Below are positions 31,433 through 43,995 of a DNA stretch of 64,000 nucleotides, in pieces. The stretch spans positions 16,099,877-16,163,876 of the forward strand of contig JAJEKV010000013.1 of NCBI GenBank assembly GCA_021234155.1. The letters run 5' to 3'. The notes beneath the pieces are model-generated. The model worked only from the letters and a program-made list of their open reading frames with translations. It was not told the DNA's origin and searched no databases. The translations under genes were made by a program, and so were the position numbers. The DNA is from Isoetes taiwanensis (Eukaryota > Streptophyta > Lycopodiopsida > Isoetales > Isoetaceae). Each line of letters starts with the position of its first letter. The stretch's first letter is position 1.

Positions 31433-32640
31433 TATTCCATGCATGGCGACTACCGGTTTCTAGTTACCCTCAAAAGAAAGAAAGAAAAAGACTTCTTATC
31501 GGGCCTATTGTGGAGCCTCAAATAAGTAAAAATTTATTGATTTCAATCCTTATTTCAATCCATTTTCCAAATGTTTTAGTATATCCTAACCCGATCCTCT
31601 ATATCCAAAGTTCGCCTTTTGGAGTGACCCAAAAATCATCTTGGATGGCATTCCCATAAAGGAAACTTCACATAAAGTGGAAAAGAAATTCAAGTGACAT
31701 GAACTTAATAGTCTCCCATAGGCAAATTTCACAAATTATATTCAAACTGTAAAATCACCTTTGAAATAGTGAAGAAGTCTCTGCCCTGACTATTACGGTG
31801 GAAGAATCGCTTCCATAGGTCGTTCCATAGGGTTCAGGTACTGGCTGTCCCTAACCTCGCATAACAGTTTGTGGGGGTGATTATCCTTACGCAGGTCATT
31901 CCGCGCGGTCGGGGCACTAGTTCCTTACCTCGTGTTACGGCTTGTGGGGGATGATTATCCCTACCATAGTAGTCTGTCGAACTCCAAGTTGCTCTCTTTC
32001 TCGCAAGTTTGTAGTAGACCTAATGTAATGCATTTCCAACCACATATTTCACATGGTTTAAGACTCTAGATATAGTTTAGCTACTCTAACCATACGTACA
32101 ATTTAGATACTCTAACCGTACTTCCACATATTGTAAATAGGATTGAAAGCATAAAGCCATACTTCGTGATGGATTTGGTGGCGCCAAGCATAACCTGTTT
32201 TTTCATCCGTTTTTTTGTTTCAAGATTAGACAACAATCCTAGTTCTGTCATAGCCAAGCACCACCATAGCCAAGCATGTAAGCAGCACAGGTGCGTCCAG
32301 AGTCAAAACCATTCCCATTCTGGCGCCATCCAAGTCTTAAATTGAGCACCTTCATCACCAAGATGCTCTGCAAGAAAATGCCCTGTAAGATGCTGCATGT
32401 GCCAAAACTGGAACTCAGAAAACCTTCTGGAGGTTTTTTGGCGGAGCTCTGGCGGCGGCGCCTGAGCGATGGTTTACTAGTTTAAACAAAATGCTAAAAA
32501 AAAACAAGAAAATTCCACTTTGTGGATGTTTACCTATATAGTAAATAGGGCTGAAAAAAGGGTTCATTTTTTACCTGCTTGTGGAGCAACCATTGTCGGA
32601 AAAATTGTTATGACGTGGCAACGAGTGCTGCCTGAACAAG
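31433..32640. other. Spacer, nothing recognised
   Basis: A short duplicated block (TTACG...TGTGGGGG.TGATTATCC, near 31865 and 31935) is the only structure noted. Confidence 0.35.
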
Positions 32641-32649
32641 GCGTACACT

Positions 32650-33280
32650 AGGGTGCAAATTCATCGAGTTCTTCTTCTTCTTCTCCGACGGCTACCGCCT
32701 TCTACCTTCATGTAAGTTAGAACGTCGCCCTATCTTTATTCTATTCTGTATGTTTATTTGGTAAAGTAGGTAAGTTTACAAATTCCTGCAATCCGCAAAA
32801 GAGCCGAATGCTTAGTTAGATGCACAAAATTGATTGTAACCTATCAAGCATAAGACTGGTTAGGTATAAATTTTTCTATGCAGAGAGTTTATGTCGATAA
32901 TTTTTTATTGCCTCAGTCATCTGTCAAGCAGATGAACTCAGATAAGGGTTGAACTTTCTTTCTGCTTGATAGTCCATTTTAGGGCTTATGAAGGGAAAAT
33001 AGATCCACTTTTCTGATATCTCATTCTTTTTTATTTTATCCGATCATTTTCAGACTCTTAATTTTGTTCTTAGCATTATCAGTTTTATAGAGACGAAATT
33101 GAAATGATGATCACTGTTAACATAGTTTTCAGCAATTAGTACTAGATGAGCATTTCTAATTTATAGTCATCATGCTCCAACAGCATTATTTTTTGCAGAA
33201 AATGTGCTATTGGTATGGTGAATAACCTTGCAAACCTTTTCCTTGTTATTTATGTGTGCACTGACTTTACCTTTTCAGAA
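32650..33280 (+). other. Probable 5'-UTR exon and intron of the PPP4R2-like gene
   Basis: A TC-rich leader (TTCTTCTTCTTCTTCTCCGA region) ends at about 32712 with CAT|GTAAGTT, a strong donor. The T-rich sequence up to ttaccttttcag at 33279 is a good acceptor four bases before the coding ATG. A UTR intron fits the absence of introns in the coding exon. Confidence 0.5.
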
Positions 33281-33282
33281 AA

Positions 33283-33837
33283 ATGTCAGTTTCCACAAAT
33301 GCTTTGGCTACATTTTGTGGACAGGATGAATCAGAACGGAGGTTTACACCTGAGCTCAGTAGTATAATGGAGGCAACTGCAAAAACTGGAAACTATTGGC
33401 ATGATTGGTCCCAGCTCAAGGTTTTGCTTTCCTTTCGCTTAAAGCAGGTCCTAAAGGAGCTGCAAGAATCGCATCCTGACATGACAGAAAACGGTTTTTA
33501 TGAACTACTGAAGCGCATGGATGAACTGCTCGGCTCTTTTGTTGATGGAGCTCCTTTTACTATTCAGAGGATATGTGAACTTCTAGTTTATCCACCAAAT
33601 AGCTATTTTAACATTGACAAATTTACACTTGCATTTGAAAAGCTCTTGCTGGTTACATCAACTGTACCTCCTTCTACTGATGCTTATCCATTAGTGCATC
33701 CTGATTCTCATGAAAAGAACCTAGGTGATGTAGACATGTTATCAGCGAAACCGGTTTCAGAGGCTGATCTCTCTCCTAACCATGAAACTGCAATGGTCAT
33801 TGACTCTATAAACCCTGTAAACGCAGATGGAATCTGA
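33283..33837 (+). CDS. PPP4R2-like regulatory subunit of protein phosphatase 4
   Basis: The uninterrupted 184-aa frame begins at the first ATG after a strong acceptor and ends at TGA. The core matches the PPP4R2 family: GNYWHDWSQLKVLLSFRLKQ near residues 36-55, then ELLKRMDELLGSF, PFTIQRICELLVYP and FTLAFEKLLLVTST. PPP4R2 binds the PP4 catalytic subunit and helps target it in DNA-damage and nuclear functions. The C-terminal ~55 residues are acidic and Ser/Pro/Asp-rich, as is usual, but the protein is shorter than many homologues (often about 300 aa or more in plants). It has no breaks. It could be a functional short isoform or a processed copy that kept its frame. Confidence 0.85.
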   Translation: MSVSTNALATFCGQDESERRFTPELSSIMEATAKTGNYWHDWSQLKVLLSFRLKQVLKELQESHPDMTENGFYELLKRMDELLGSFVDGAPFTIQRICELLVYPPNSYFNIDKFTLAFEKLLLVTSTVPPSTDAYPLVHPDSHEKNLGDVDMLSAKPVSEADLSPNHETAMVIDSINPVNADGI

Positions 33838-33849
33838 GCGTTTTTTCTC

Positions 33850-34455
33850 ATTGGAAATCAGGAAGTAAGGTCAACACATTTTGCACATCTTGACTTCATT
33901 CTTGCAAATTATATAAGCCAAATGATGGTGCAAGACATGCCCATTTTGGTCCTATTTCTTGTTGATAATGTGATTTTGTTTGCGTTTTTATTTGTAATGG
34001 ATGTCAGGGTAAGATTTAGTATTGAGAATTGCTGGTGAAAAAAAATGCACTACACTTCGCTTTTACTATGTGCGTAGTATTTGTTGAATAATAATTAATA
34101 ATAATTTGAGAATATCATAAACAGTTACGAGAGTTTTGAGATGTTAAAGGGCCTCATTAAGATAATAAACCAAGCAGTTCTGGATAAATCTATTACATGA
34201 ATGTTGCCCCCCTGATTGGCATATGAGAATCAGCCCCGAGCTTAATATTTACATCCACTGTACTACTATGTCAAAAATACGATCCATTGTTTGTACTATG
34301 CCAAAGATATGATCTATTATTAGTAGGAATGCCAAAGATATGATCTATTATTAGTAGGAAATGTAATTTAGGTTAGCAATTTTAAAACGTGTTTATATAT
34401 ACAAGAAATTTATCGTGCCGGACAGTGCCAAGAACACTTGCTATGTCCCTAGTGC
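33850..34455. other. 3' flank of the PPP4R2-like gene
   Basis: Probable 3' UTR followed by AT-rich spacer. A 36-bp duplication (CAAAGATATGATCTATTA) lies at 34300-34360. Confidence 0.4.
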
Positions 34456-34459
34456 TTGA

Positions 34460-35910
34460 ATGTTGCATCATTGCATTTTTCAATTAGGTACCTCTCTCAT
34501 CTCATGCATCACACAATTCGACAACTCATATATCTTGTGATGTCAACCTCCGCCTATACTCCAAAGGACATGCAACATCACACGGATGCCCTTGACACTT
34601 TTGCCGATTTCGGCATGCGAGTTAACTTGGCCAAAACTAGGGTGCTGCTAGTTTCATCATCCCATCAGCCAAGGCTTCCCTCATTCACTTACCAGGGACA
34701 AGATGTAGAGGTGGCTTCGACTTACAAGTACTTGGGGATCGAGTTCTCTACTACCACCCATTGGGATGCTGCCATCAGGTTGGAAAGCACTATATGCCAT
34801 GCGAGAACAGACCACAAAGGCGAGTTGTATGCAGGGCCACCACTCACACTTGTTTGGGCCTTGGTCGAGCCGGTCCTTTGTATGGGCGAGAAGTGTGGGG
34901 TCCGGTGACATCCCTCAACACGGAATGACCTCGGTAGGTGCGAGAAAGCCTTCTTGGCACGAGCCCTTGGGGTAAAGTCCTGTTCCATACGGATCCTAGT
35001 CTAGGAGGCGGGTTTTCTACCCCTTCAGCGGGAACGCATTGGAGCGCCAGTATCATTTACTTCGGAAGGTGGTCGCTATAGGTGATATCGTTTGCCCAAC
35101 CTTGCTTTGGCCATGGCGATGGGTCCCCAGCGCTTTGGCTTCTTTGGAAGGACAAGCAAGCTCGGTGGTTCTCCGTTTTGGGGTGTCTGGGCAAACAGAT
35201 GTGTACATGTAAGGACAAAGAAAGATCACAAGGCACTTAAGGCCGCACCTAGATGCTACTTTCGGCATAAGCTACGGGATACGGATGCTCGGCGCATGTT
35301 AAGGCGGCACACTGCTCGTGACAAGTCAATCCTAGGCTCACGAGAGGCCCACACCGATGCTTGTACACCCATTTGCCCATGAAGAAGCTTGGACTTATAG
35401 CTTCCATTCAAGACGGGTGCACATCGTCTCCACATTGAGACAAGGCATTGGGCTCGGGGAAGCCACGGGAGGAAAGGCTTTGCCGGTGTTGCCACCCGGT
35501 CGCCATTGAGGATGAATGGCATGCCTTCCAGATCATCCGGCGTTTGCCCATATCGAAGGCGGTATGTTCGATTACTAGTGCACGCCCAGCCGTTGCATGA
35601 GTTATTGAATAACACGGTGTCGGTGGGGTTTGTTAGGGTCATACCTCCGGAGGTTATGGATGCGGGTTCGGTTATTGTTACTCGGAGCGGTATTAAGCTG
35701 CCGATACAATTGTACAACATGCCCACACTTATTACTCGCTAAGGTTTTTCCCTCGAAAACCCCGCCGGGCGGGTTTTTAATCTGTCGATGTACGCTTGTT
35801 GCTCTCTTTTGTTTGGGTCCCATAGGCCAATCGGTCTCCGTGGGCGCTAAAAAAATCTATTCTATTCTATTCTATTCTATTCTATTCTATTCTATTCTAT
35901 TCTATTCTAA
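34460..35910 (+). mobile_element. LINE, 5'-truncated, with 3' hairpin module and (TTCTA)n tail
   Basis: Frame pieces read the end of the reverse transcriptase: DALDTFADFGMRVNLAKT, STYKYLGIEFSTT and WALVEPVL. After frameshifts comes the C-terminal region (FKTGAHRLHIETRHW near 35400), homologous to the LINE at 28.6-28.9 kb. The coding part is followed by GGTTTTTCCCTCGAAAACCC, CGCCGGGCGGGTTTTTAATC and the end consensus TGGGTCCCATAGGCCAATCG...CTCCGTGGGCG. A tail of about ten TTCTA units ends the element (35857-35910). ORF2 is broken several times. Confidence 0.85.
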
Positions 35911-37030
35911 CTGTTCTATTCTAATTACGATTACCAATGCATAATACACTAAAATAACATTGAAAGAATAGAATAAATATACTCTCAAGGAAAATAAAGA
36001 GTAATCAGTGTTCCTTCTCATTTCTTTGAATTCTCAGAAAGTTTCTTCTTCTCAGAGCTATCCATAATTAAATCTCCAATGCAATAGAGAACTGAACTTG
36101 AATTGCACTTCAATTGGCCTATGAATTCCGTCAATCATGAATTTGAATTCTAAATTGTGTTCTTATCCTGTCTTTAGTAAGGGAAACTCCATCAATCCCG
36201 TCATGCCATTAAAGTTCCCGCGCCTCTGAAGATCCTAGTCAGTGATCCCTATCATTTCGGAGATGTAATTATACTAATCTTAGATAGTTGCCAAGAATAA
36301 TAAATTTGTTGCAATTATATTGGACATCACATGCACGGAAGGATGGTGTAATGCGATTTCTGAGATAAAGCACATGTGGGGACGATTGCTTTTTAACATA
36401 CCAATATAGAATTTACACCCTCCCTCGTCTTGAACTTGTCAAGTACTTGCGTTGTGCCACCTCATATAAGTATTGTCGAATCATGGGCATGTTTAGTAAA
36501 TGGCAAGGGTTCGTATCTCCTTGATGACGGGATGAAAATTCACTATGTTCACGGTTAAGTATCTATTTCATTTTGCCTGTTGGTTTTCGCATATTTCTAC
36601 ATGTAAGTTCGCTTTGCACATGAACATTTTCACTAAAATTTTCATTCTTTAAGGTGAGCGCATTGCATTGAGTAACTTTAGTCGAATGTCTGATTCTTTG
36701 CTTGGATATTCCATGTATTGCTATCTTTGCAGTCTAGGGTAGCATCCTTGGCACCATAGGTTTCTTAGTTGAGAGATGCACATTTATTTGTTCACATGGT
36801 TCGTTGGTTTAGTTAGAAGTGGCGCTTTTCTCACCATTCTCTCACTTTTGTAGTTTCATTGGCTTTTCGCTATGCTTGCTCTATTTTATTTGATAGGACA
36901 TGGGATTTTTTCTCGACAAAAGCGAGTCGAGAATCCTTGGGAGCCTTTTGACTTCAGTCGAGAAGGGGCCGGAAGTCAACACAAATAGATAATGCTACCT
37001 CATGTAATTGGCACTCTGTGCAATGATATC
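35911..37030. other. Spacer, nothing recognised
   Basis: AT-rich. A short CTCGACAAAAGCGAGTCGAG palindrome occurs near 36912-36931. Confidence 0.35.
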
Positions 37031-37250
37031 CTAACAATGGCTAATGTTGGCAAGATCAGTGGGCGGAATCTTTGTTAACAACACTCTGCACTTCCACTTG
37101 CTATACCAATCCTTGATCCTTTGCGGGATCTCCTTCTCTGTCTGCAACACCCCCTGCCCATCCACAACCCAGAACATTATCTTCTTGCTCTTTAAGTCCT
37201 CCTCCATGCTCCACTTGAATCTGGTTGCTAGCATCATATCGACCTGACAT
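37031..37250 (-). mobile_element. LINE fragment (region before the reverse transcriptase)
   Basis: The minus-strand peptide includes KKIMFWVVDGQGVLQTEKEI and RIKDWYSKW. This resembles the stretch between endonuclease and reverse transcriptase in plant LINEs, where a residue-rich linker reads roughly 'D.dG.vl...eeI...i..fY..L'. It is only a short relic. Confidence 0.4.
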
Positions 37251-39560
37251 GACGTACCATTAAATTTAGAATCATCAATATGTGGGCTGCATTGAACTTC
37301 TTGTGATTAAAGGCGTATACTTTCATTCGTTTTATATCTATCACTATTTTGTGAAAAAAAAGGATAATATTGAGCTAGCCTTTCCATTTTGAATGCCCCT
37401 CTTTGCATCGGCTGACTTGCTTGTTTGAATCTAAAAATGGGTGTCATCATTGTTCTAGATCCTCTTTTTTTACTCCTCTTCATCACTTGCACTATTTTCA
37501 CTAACATTCTTCTCCTTAGCAGGATATTTCTCCTTCTATAACAAATTCTTGCTAAATGTAGTGTGCTTTATACTTTTTCTCTCACTCTTGAGATTTCCAT
37601 ATCGAGCTCTATGGAGGTGAGAGTCTCATCCTCCTTCATCCCTTCTAGGTCCTTCCAGCCCAAATTTTAGCAATTAATAGTGTCACTCATTTATTTGTTG
37701 TAAGGGGCTTCCAGGAGTGTTTATCCCTTTCATAAAGGAGCAAATGGCTAATAAGGATGAATAGCTGCGCCAAGCCCAAAAACCATTGTTTCTATATTAG
37801 GCAAGGCCTTCGGATGCCAAGGATTTTTGTATTAAACTTGTGCCCACATTAGTCTACCACACCAAATTTTTTAAGAAGTATAAACTCTCTTCATCGACAT
37901 CAGATTTGCAAAAGCTTTGATCCTAGATCTGACTTGAATCTAGCGTTTTATTCGCGGTTGTGCTTCAACCCAAGTTGTTCATGCTTCAAAATCCGCCTCC
38001 CTTTCTTGATTTGATTTAGGTCTTACTTGTTTCGATTTAGGGCTCAACAACTCCGGTGCAAATCATTTCAAAACTTGCGATTGTACTGATTCAATACAAA
38101 GATCATTGATGGAAGCAAATAAATTAGCATAAATAAATGCGAATCGTCTCTTTGAAACCTTAATTTTCTTTTCTTGAACCTAATTTTTTCTTCTTCAATG
38201 TCATAGGATTGACTTTGGCAATGCCCATGATCTTGGTGGGGGACAAGGATCACGCCCTTGCTCAAGAAGCTTTGCGTCTTGGACACCCGTTTTAGGCACT
38301 TGTAATGTGATAGGGTGGGTGCCCAAGATTTGTAATTTGACTGCTTTATAGATTATTATTGTTTTTTCACTTGCAAGGGCTATAATGTGATCCATCCTAA
38401 GAAACAGGAGCCTCGTCGGGTACTTTTGTGGACTACTTTTGAAAAGCATCGTCCACGCCTATTTTTGTATAAGAGAACCAAAAAGGAGGTGGAAAGGAGC
38501 TCCTTTGTGTAAAAAGAGCGTAAATTGTAGTCTATAGGAGGCTTGGACTTGATTGTGCTTGGACTGTCAAGTTTACTCAATTCTATGACACGTCGATTTC
38601 TCAATAGCAGTATCTTGTAATGCCCTTTCTTTATAGCAATATCCTTGTAATACCATCCACTTCATTTTGCAATCTCTATTTCTTTATGCATCATGTTACA
38701 TTAACATGTTTTGCTACTTAGGTACCTATTCTTGCATCATTTTGATCCTCTACAGTTACCTCCTCAAATCTACTAATGTGGTATAAGACACCTTCCCTTC
38801 ACCTCCCCAAATCTACTACTAAAAAGCCATTTCAATTTGTTTTGAAACTTTTCAAAATAGTATCATATATCTTTTGTGTTTTTCACTTCAAATTCAATAT
38901 TTCATACTTTTACTTCGAGCATTGGATTGGTAATCTATAGAACTATTCGCCAAGGGAAGTGGATCAACATTCTTGAATATCTCTAATTGCCATGTGGCAA
39001 CCATTAATCAAGAATGGAAACAAACTCTTCATTCTAGAATTACGATGCATCCGGTCCATCGATTCTTTCCTTGATGTCGAGCATTCTTGTCCTAGAATGG
39101 AAGATGGTACATTTATTTCTTTGGAGGTCGAAGGCTGATTTATCAACCACGGTCATGTTTGATCCAAAGAAAATACATGGGGTTAAAGCGGTTGTTTGTA
39201 GCGTACATATCATCTTAGAAGCAAAACCGGGTTTAATTACCGTTGTTAGTGAAATCACAAAAAATAGCGGAAGCTTTAAATCATTCAATAGGATTGGTCA
39301 ACTTCTAACTTCGAGGCACCAATTGACGTCAATGGAATCTCACCCCTAATTGCCCAAACTTCTTTAGAAGCAATAGTGTGTTTTGCAAGTAGAGGCTATG
39401 GGTCGTAAGTTAATTAAAGTTAATAAAAAATTACGACCGATGAGGATTGTTCGTTCAGCCATGAGCGTTTATTTTAGGCTTGTTACCAAACATACAAACG
39501 TGTCAATCAAAAGCAAGTAATTCATCGAGTATGCTCCGGTGAATTATACATGTGTTCCCA
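37251..39560. other. Long stretch without a recognised gene
   Basis: Several ORFs of 60-92 codons occur, the longest at 39071-39349 (plus). It contains IHGVKAVVCSVHIILEAKPG and I could not assign it. No splice or repeat structure was convincing. Confidence 0.3.
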
Positions 39561-39570
39561 TTTTCAAATT

Positions 39571-40800
39571 TTATTCTACACTTGTTTTTCTGCTGCACAT
39601 GACATTTTGTACTTTCAATTGCTTTATTTTGCAAACATCCTCTTGCATGTTAGCCTCAGCATATATGTTTGACATAAGGACATACCCTGCAATGCAACAT
39701 GAATCTAGAAGAAGGATCTGGTCAAAACAGCACCTTGCTATCTCAATGTTTCCATACATTTTGCAAGCACTAAAAGCAAAGCTATCCACCCTGCAAATCA
39801 GACTTAATGGAAGCCTGCAATAAATCTTTGGCCTCCTTGAGACACCTTGCACGACTTAGCAGATCAATCGTGCAGATCAAATGCAGGATATCGGTTCAAT
39901 GGCATGATAATCTCTCACATCTAAAATACCAAAGACCTTCCCTCTACTAGGCCTGCACGGCTGCATACTATAAGAATACTTGTGAATGATATTCTATCAA
40001 CATTTAAGCCATCGTGCTGCATCTTCCCAAACCATTCCACAGCAGGTGCACTTTTTCCATGATGGGCATACCCTCGCCTATTGCACCCATGATATCACAT
40101 CTTGTTCCGGAAGATTATCGAACAGTTTAAGTGCTTCGTTTAAGCTCCCACATTTAGCATACATATCAATCAAGGCATTACCAGAACATCATTTAAATGG
40201 ATTCCTTGTTTGATAGTCATATCATGGATAAGCCTACCCATCCCTACTGCTCAAAGGTGGCAACATGCTTTCAGGACACTCAAAAGATGACCACATTTGG
40301 AAAAAATACCTTCCTGTTTCATTTTCTCGAAGAGATCAAGAGCTAGATTGATCTTCCCATGCTGGGCATACCCACTGATCATGGAACCCCATGATACAAC
40401 ATCTCGATTTGACAAACTGGAAAAACTTTTGTAGGCCTCCCAGAGATTTCCACATTTTCCATACATGTCAATTAAGCTATTTCCTAAAACTAAATCTGGT
40501 TGGAATCCTCTTGCAAGTATCTGACCATGTATCAGCCTTCCTTGCTCTATTTGACTCTCAAACGCACATGTTTTCAAAACTATTGAAAATGTGATGTCAT
40601 CTGGTTTAATGCCTTCCTCCTGCATCCTAGCAAAACATATTAATGAACTAAGATAATCAGAATGACATGCATGTCCTGCAATCAATGCATTCCAAGACAC
40701 CACATCTTTGTTGATTGGCTTGTCCAAGACCACATGTGCCTCCTCTAAATAACCACATTTCGAGTAAGCATCAACCAAGGCGTTTCCCATGGCATCATCT
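39571..40800 (-). pseudogene. PPR protein pseudogene (PLS class, with E domain)
   Basis: On the minus strand 40790-40251 reads ALVDAYSKCGYLEEAHVV, KDVVSWNALIAGHA, GIKPDDITFSIVLKTCA, NSLIDMYGKCG and RDVVSWGSMISGYAQHG, which are successive P, L and S repeats. Frames then change. Degraded repeats ([18 protein letters not shown]) cover 40250-39900, and the E-motif region (GNIEIARCCFDQILLLD, GYVLMSNIYAEA) lies at 39852-39571. The N-terminus is missing beyond 40800. Active members of this class are organellar RNA-binding/editing factors. This copy has frameshifts and stops. Confidence 0.85.
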
Positions 40801-42640
40801 AAAGGGACTCTACAGGCTATGATTTTTCACCATTGAATGCACCTACAGTGTTCTAAGCAATACGTTAAGAGTTCTAAAGGAAATGTCCATCTCTTTTACT
40901 TTTTAAGATTGCACCTAATAGAAAGAGGCCATACGAGACCGACATACAATGAACCAATGGTTTGTATGAACTTCAACATGCTAATTCACATTGTTTTGGC
41001 TCAGAATGAAGAAGACCTTGGAGTGTGTTCAAGAACCTTAGGGGCATATCTTCTCTAATGTATTACCGATGGTGGATCCCCTTTCTGAATATCATGTTTA
41101 TCATGTTATTTAGAAATGTGGCCTTTGAAGCAGATAAAGGATCTTCTATTTTATTGAAATCCTTTACAATGCTAAGATAGCACCTGTTGGCATAGTAACT
41201 AAAGTCCCCAGGAGCACAAAAAAGGCATAATTGTGGCTGCCAACATTGTGGTGGCTTTGAAGTTGTAGGAGGATCCGTACATTGATGACCTTGCTTGGAG
41301 AGAAGGTGGATGGCTACGCTTGTTGCAAGCCTATTTGGTTTCGTGGAGGTGCACAATTCAAATGGCTCCCAAGTAACTACCATTTATAAACCAAGATTAC
41401 TCCTGCTTGAGTAAAGAGGTACATTTTATTAAAGAACTATTATCCAAGAACCTTTGGATTTTATATAGGTTAGCTTGCAAAAACCACATCAATATAACAT
41501 TATCCCTTTTGCTTATGGAGTGCTGCATCAATCCCAAGCCAAGGTAAAGAAGGCTTTTTGTGGTTTGATGGGGGCATTCTAAGAAATTAAATGTTGCATC
41601 ATCCGTGATATACTAAAGGATTTTAACAAACTTTTGACTAAAAGGAAGAATTTATCCCCAAATTACTCCAAATGCATGAAAGTATAATACTTAGTTGGCA
41701 AGTCTTTAAGAGGCTATAAAGCAATGGATATTTCCAAATACATATTTTGGTGATTCTCAATTGGTGCGTGCGTAAAGTTGAGTGATGAGTATCAAGCCAA
41801 AAAATGGCACGGAGGCTTTAGGATTAGGAGGTCGATGCTTTATACGTGAAGACTCATATCACATCATTATCCAGGAGAGCTTATTCCTGCAGGATGATCT
41901 TGATGCCGATGAGGCCAAGGAGCTCAGCCTTAATCCTAGTTATCAATGCCCCGTAAGAAGATAAACCAAAGAGATTACTATCACCAAAAATGGTAAGGAA
42001 AGGACATTGTTTGTTGAAGACTTGTTTGACAATCAAAACAAGGAATAAATCACAAGGTTTTGGAGGAGAGGGAGATGCATCAGCTTTGGGATTATTCTCG
42101 AGCTCATTGTTATCAAACAGAGGTATGGCAATTTGAAATCAAGATATTTTATACAACTCCTCTTTTGTTAGGTTCCATTAGTGAAGCATTAATCCTTCTC
42201 AATCTTTTTGAATACGTGAGAAAAGTGTTGTTGCACTCGTTTCTTATCAACGTGCAAGGACACTTAGTTTTGAAGAGCCATGTCCAAGTCTACATGAAGC
42301 AAAATATAATGGGTTTGTTATTTGTTAAGGCAACTAGAAGCTAAAGATCCAAAGGTGGGTATTTGTAAGTTGCAAAAGTTTTGACATTTCAATAAAAGAA
42401 TTGTGTGAAGTAAGGAATCCAAGTCTTTATTTACCTTATATATTCTTTCGCCATGATGATGAACTTGAAATTGGTGACACTCCATTGGGGTAGCACATTT
42501 GGAAGAAATTGGCGCGAAGAATACGCCCAAGGAGGGCGGCGTGAGCCTAGTAGAAACTTTCTACAAAGATGGGATGTTGCCCTTTGAATCTCACATTAAG
42601 TCAGCAAAGGAGACTTAAGAAAGCGTAAGCAACCTAAGCT
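40801..42640. other. Stretch without a recognised gene, probably decayed retrotransposon
   Basis: Short unassigned ORFs only. Its position just upstream of a Gypsy integrase remnant suggests that part of it may be decayed gag-pol, but no motif was identified. Confidence 0.25.
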
Positions 42641-42649
42641 AATAGGGTG

Positions 42650-43660
42650 ATGTTTTGTGGAAAGCCAACAGGATAGAATTCTCGCTAAGGTGTGCGTGGA
42701 TGAAGAGGAGGTCGCCAGGATCATCAAGGAAATGCACAAAGGCATTTGTGGAGGCCACTCTCTGACACCACCGCCAATAAGATCTTAAGGTCAGGGTACT
42801 ATCGGCCTACTATTTTTAAGGATTGCTATGATGTCATAAAATCTTGCCACCAATGCTAGATCTCCGCAAAAGACTCTTCTTCTAGTTGTCTTGAATCCCA
42901 TTGTCTCCCCTGGCCATATTTCAGATATGGGGGACTTGATTACATTGGCCCCATTAACCCTTCTTTTGAAAGTTAACATCAAAGACATTATTGTAGCCAC
43001 GACATTTTACCAAGTGGGTGAAGCCATACCTTTGGGATAAGCAAATGCAATCACAACAACAAGATTTTCGCATGGGCATGTATGTGCTGTGTTTGGTATT
43101 TTGTAAGTTACACTCGAGAGGTACATATCTTTGTTAATGAGCTTATTTCCAAGCCTTTGAGCATTCTTCAATTCAAACACACAAAAAGGTCTTCTTATTA
43201 CTCTCAAGGTAATGGACAGGCTGAGGCCACTAACAAGGTTCTGAAGAACATTTTGCAGAAAACAGTTGAAGTCAACAAGAAAGATTGACATCTCAAGTCA
43301 ATAGATGCACTTTGGGCTTATAGGATCACTATCAAAACCACCACAAATCACACTCCGTTCAACCTAGTCTATGGCATTGAAACTGTTATCAATTGAGCCA
43401 TCTTTGGAGGGCCCATAAGTTACTTTACCACTTGAGTATGCCTTGCAAGAAAGTTTGATGCTTTGCTGCACCTCGATGAGCAGGATGGAAGTTGGAAAAT
43501 GCCAAATTTAATAAAGAAAAGCCAAGGATCTAGCTACATTTATGGTGCCCATAAGATAAAATGTACTTTCAAAGAAGGAGAGCTGGTCCTCAAGTGGAAC
43601 AAGTCAAGGACTCATTTAGTAAGTTTGAGAACCTTTGGGAAGGTCCCATGTGATTTTTAG
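42650..43660 (+). mobile_element. Ty3/Gypsy integrase remnant
   Basis: Across several frames the order is that of a Gypsy integrase. An H2C2 finger (IIKEMHKGICGGHS, later KSCHQC) lies near 42730-42860. A degraded catalytic core follows, then YYSQGNGQAEATNKVLKNIL (43197-43256), DALWAYRITIKTTTNHTPF, and TFKEGELVLKWN near 43570. Stops and frameshifts are frequent and no LTR was found. Confidence 0.75.
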
Positions 43661-43805
43661 AACCAGCAGGCATCAACCTTTATTGATGAAGGAATTGACC
43701 TCAAATGTACCATTGCCAAATCCTCCAGTATCCTACAGCTAAAGAGGTACTAGGATCAACATGTATACTTGTCCATTTTTATGTAGAAGAAGCTTAAGCA
43801 CTAGC

Positions 43806-43995
43806 GTTGTCCCTTGATGGACCATAAATGGTTCATTTTACATAGTTCACATTAAAATTCATATAAAAATAAATGCCATAAAAATTCAGTTAAACCCTTT
43901 CTATACACGTTAATATATAGCAATAATGTTGCAATGTGAAAAAAATAGTTAAAAATAGATATACCCTCAAAATTGAAAGCTATGCTTAGTGAATC
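43806..43995. repeat. Copy of the 29512-29700 segment
   Basis: Begins with GTCCCTTGATGGACCATAAA and runs to CTATGCTTAG in parallel with the copy 14.3 kb upstream. It carries several indels. Confidence 0.75.

Noticed and set aside
35745-35785. Bacterial-style terminator hairpin
   Set aside because: It is part of a repeated LINE 3' UTR module in a eukaryotic context.
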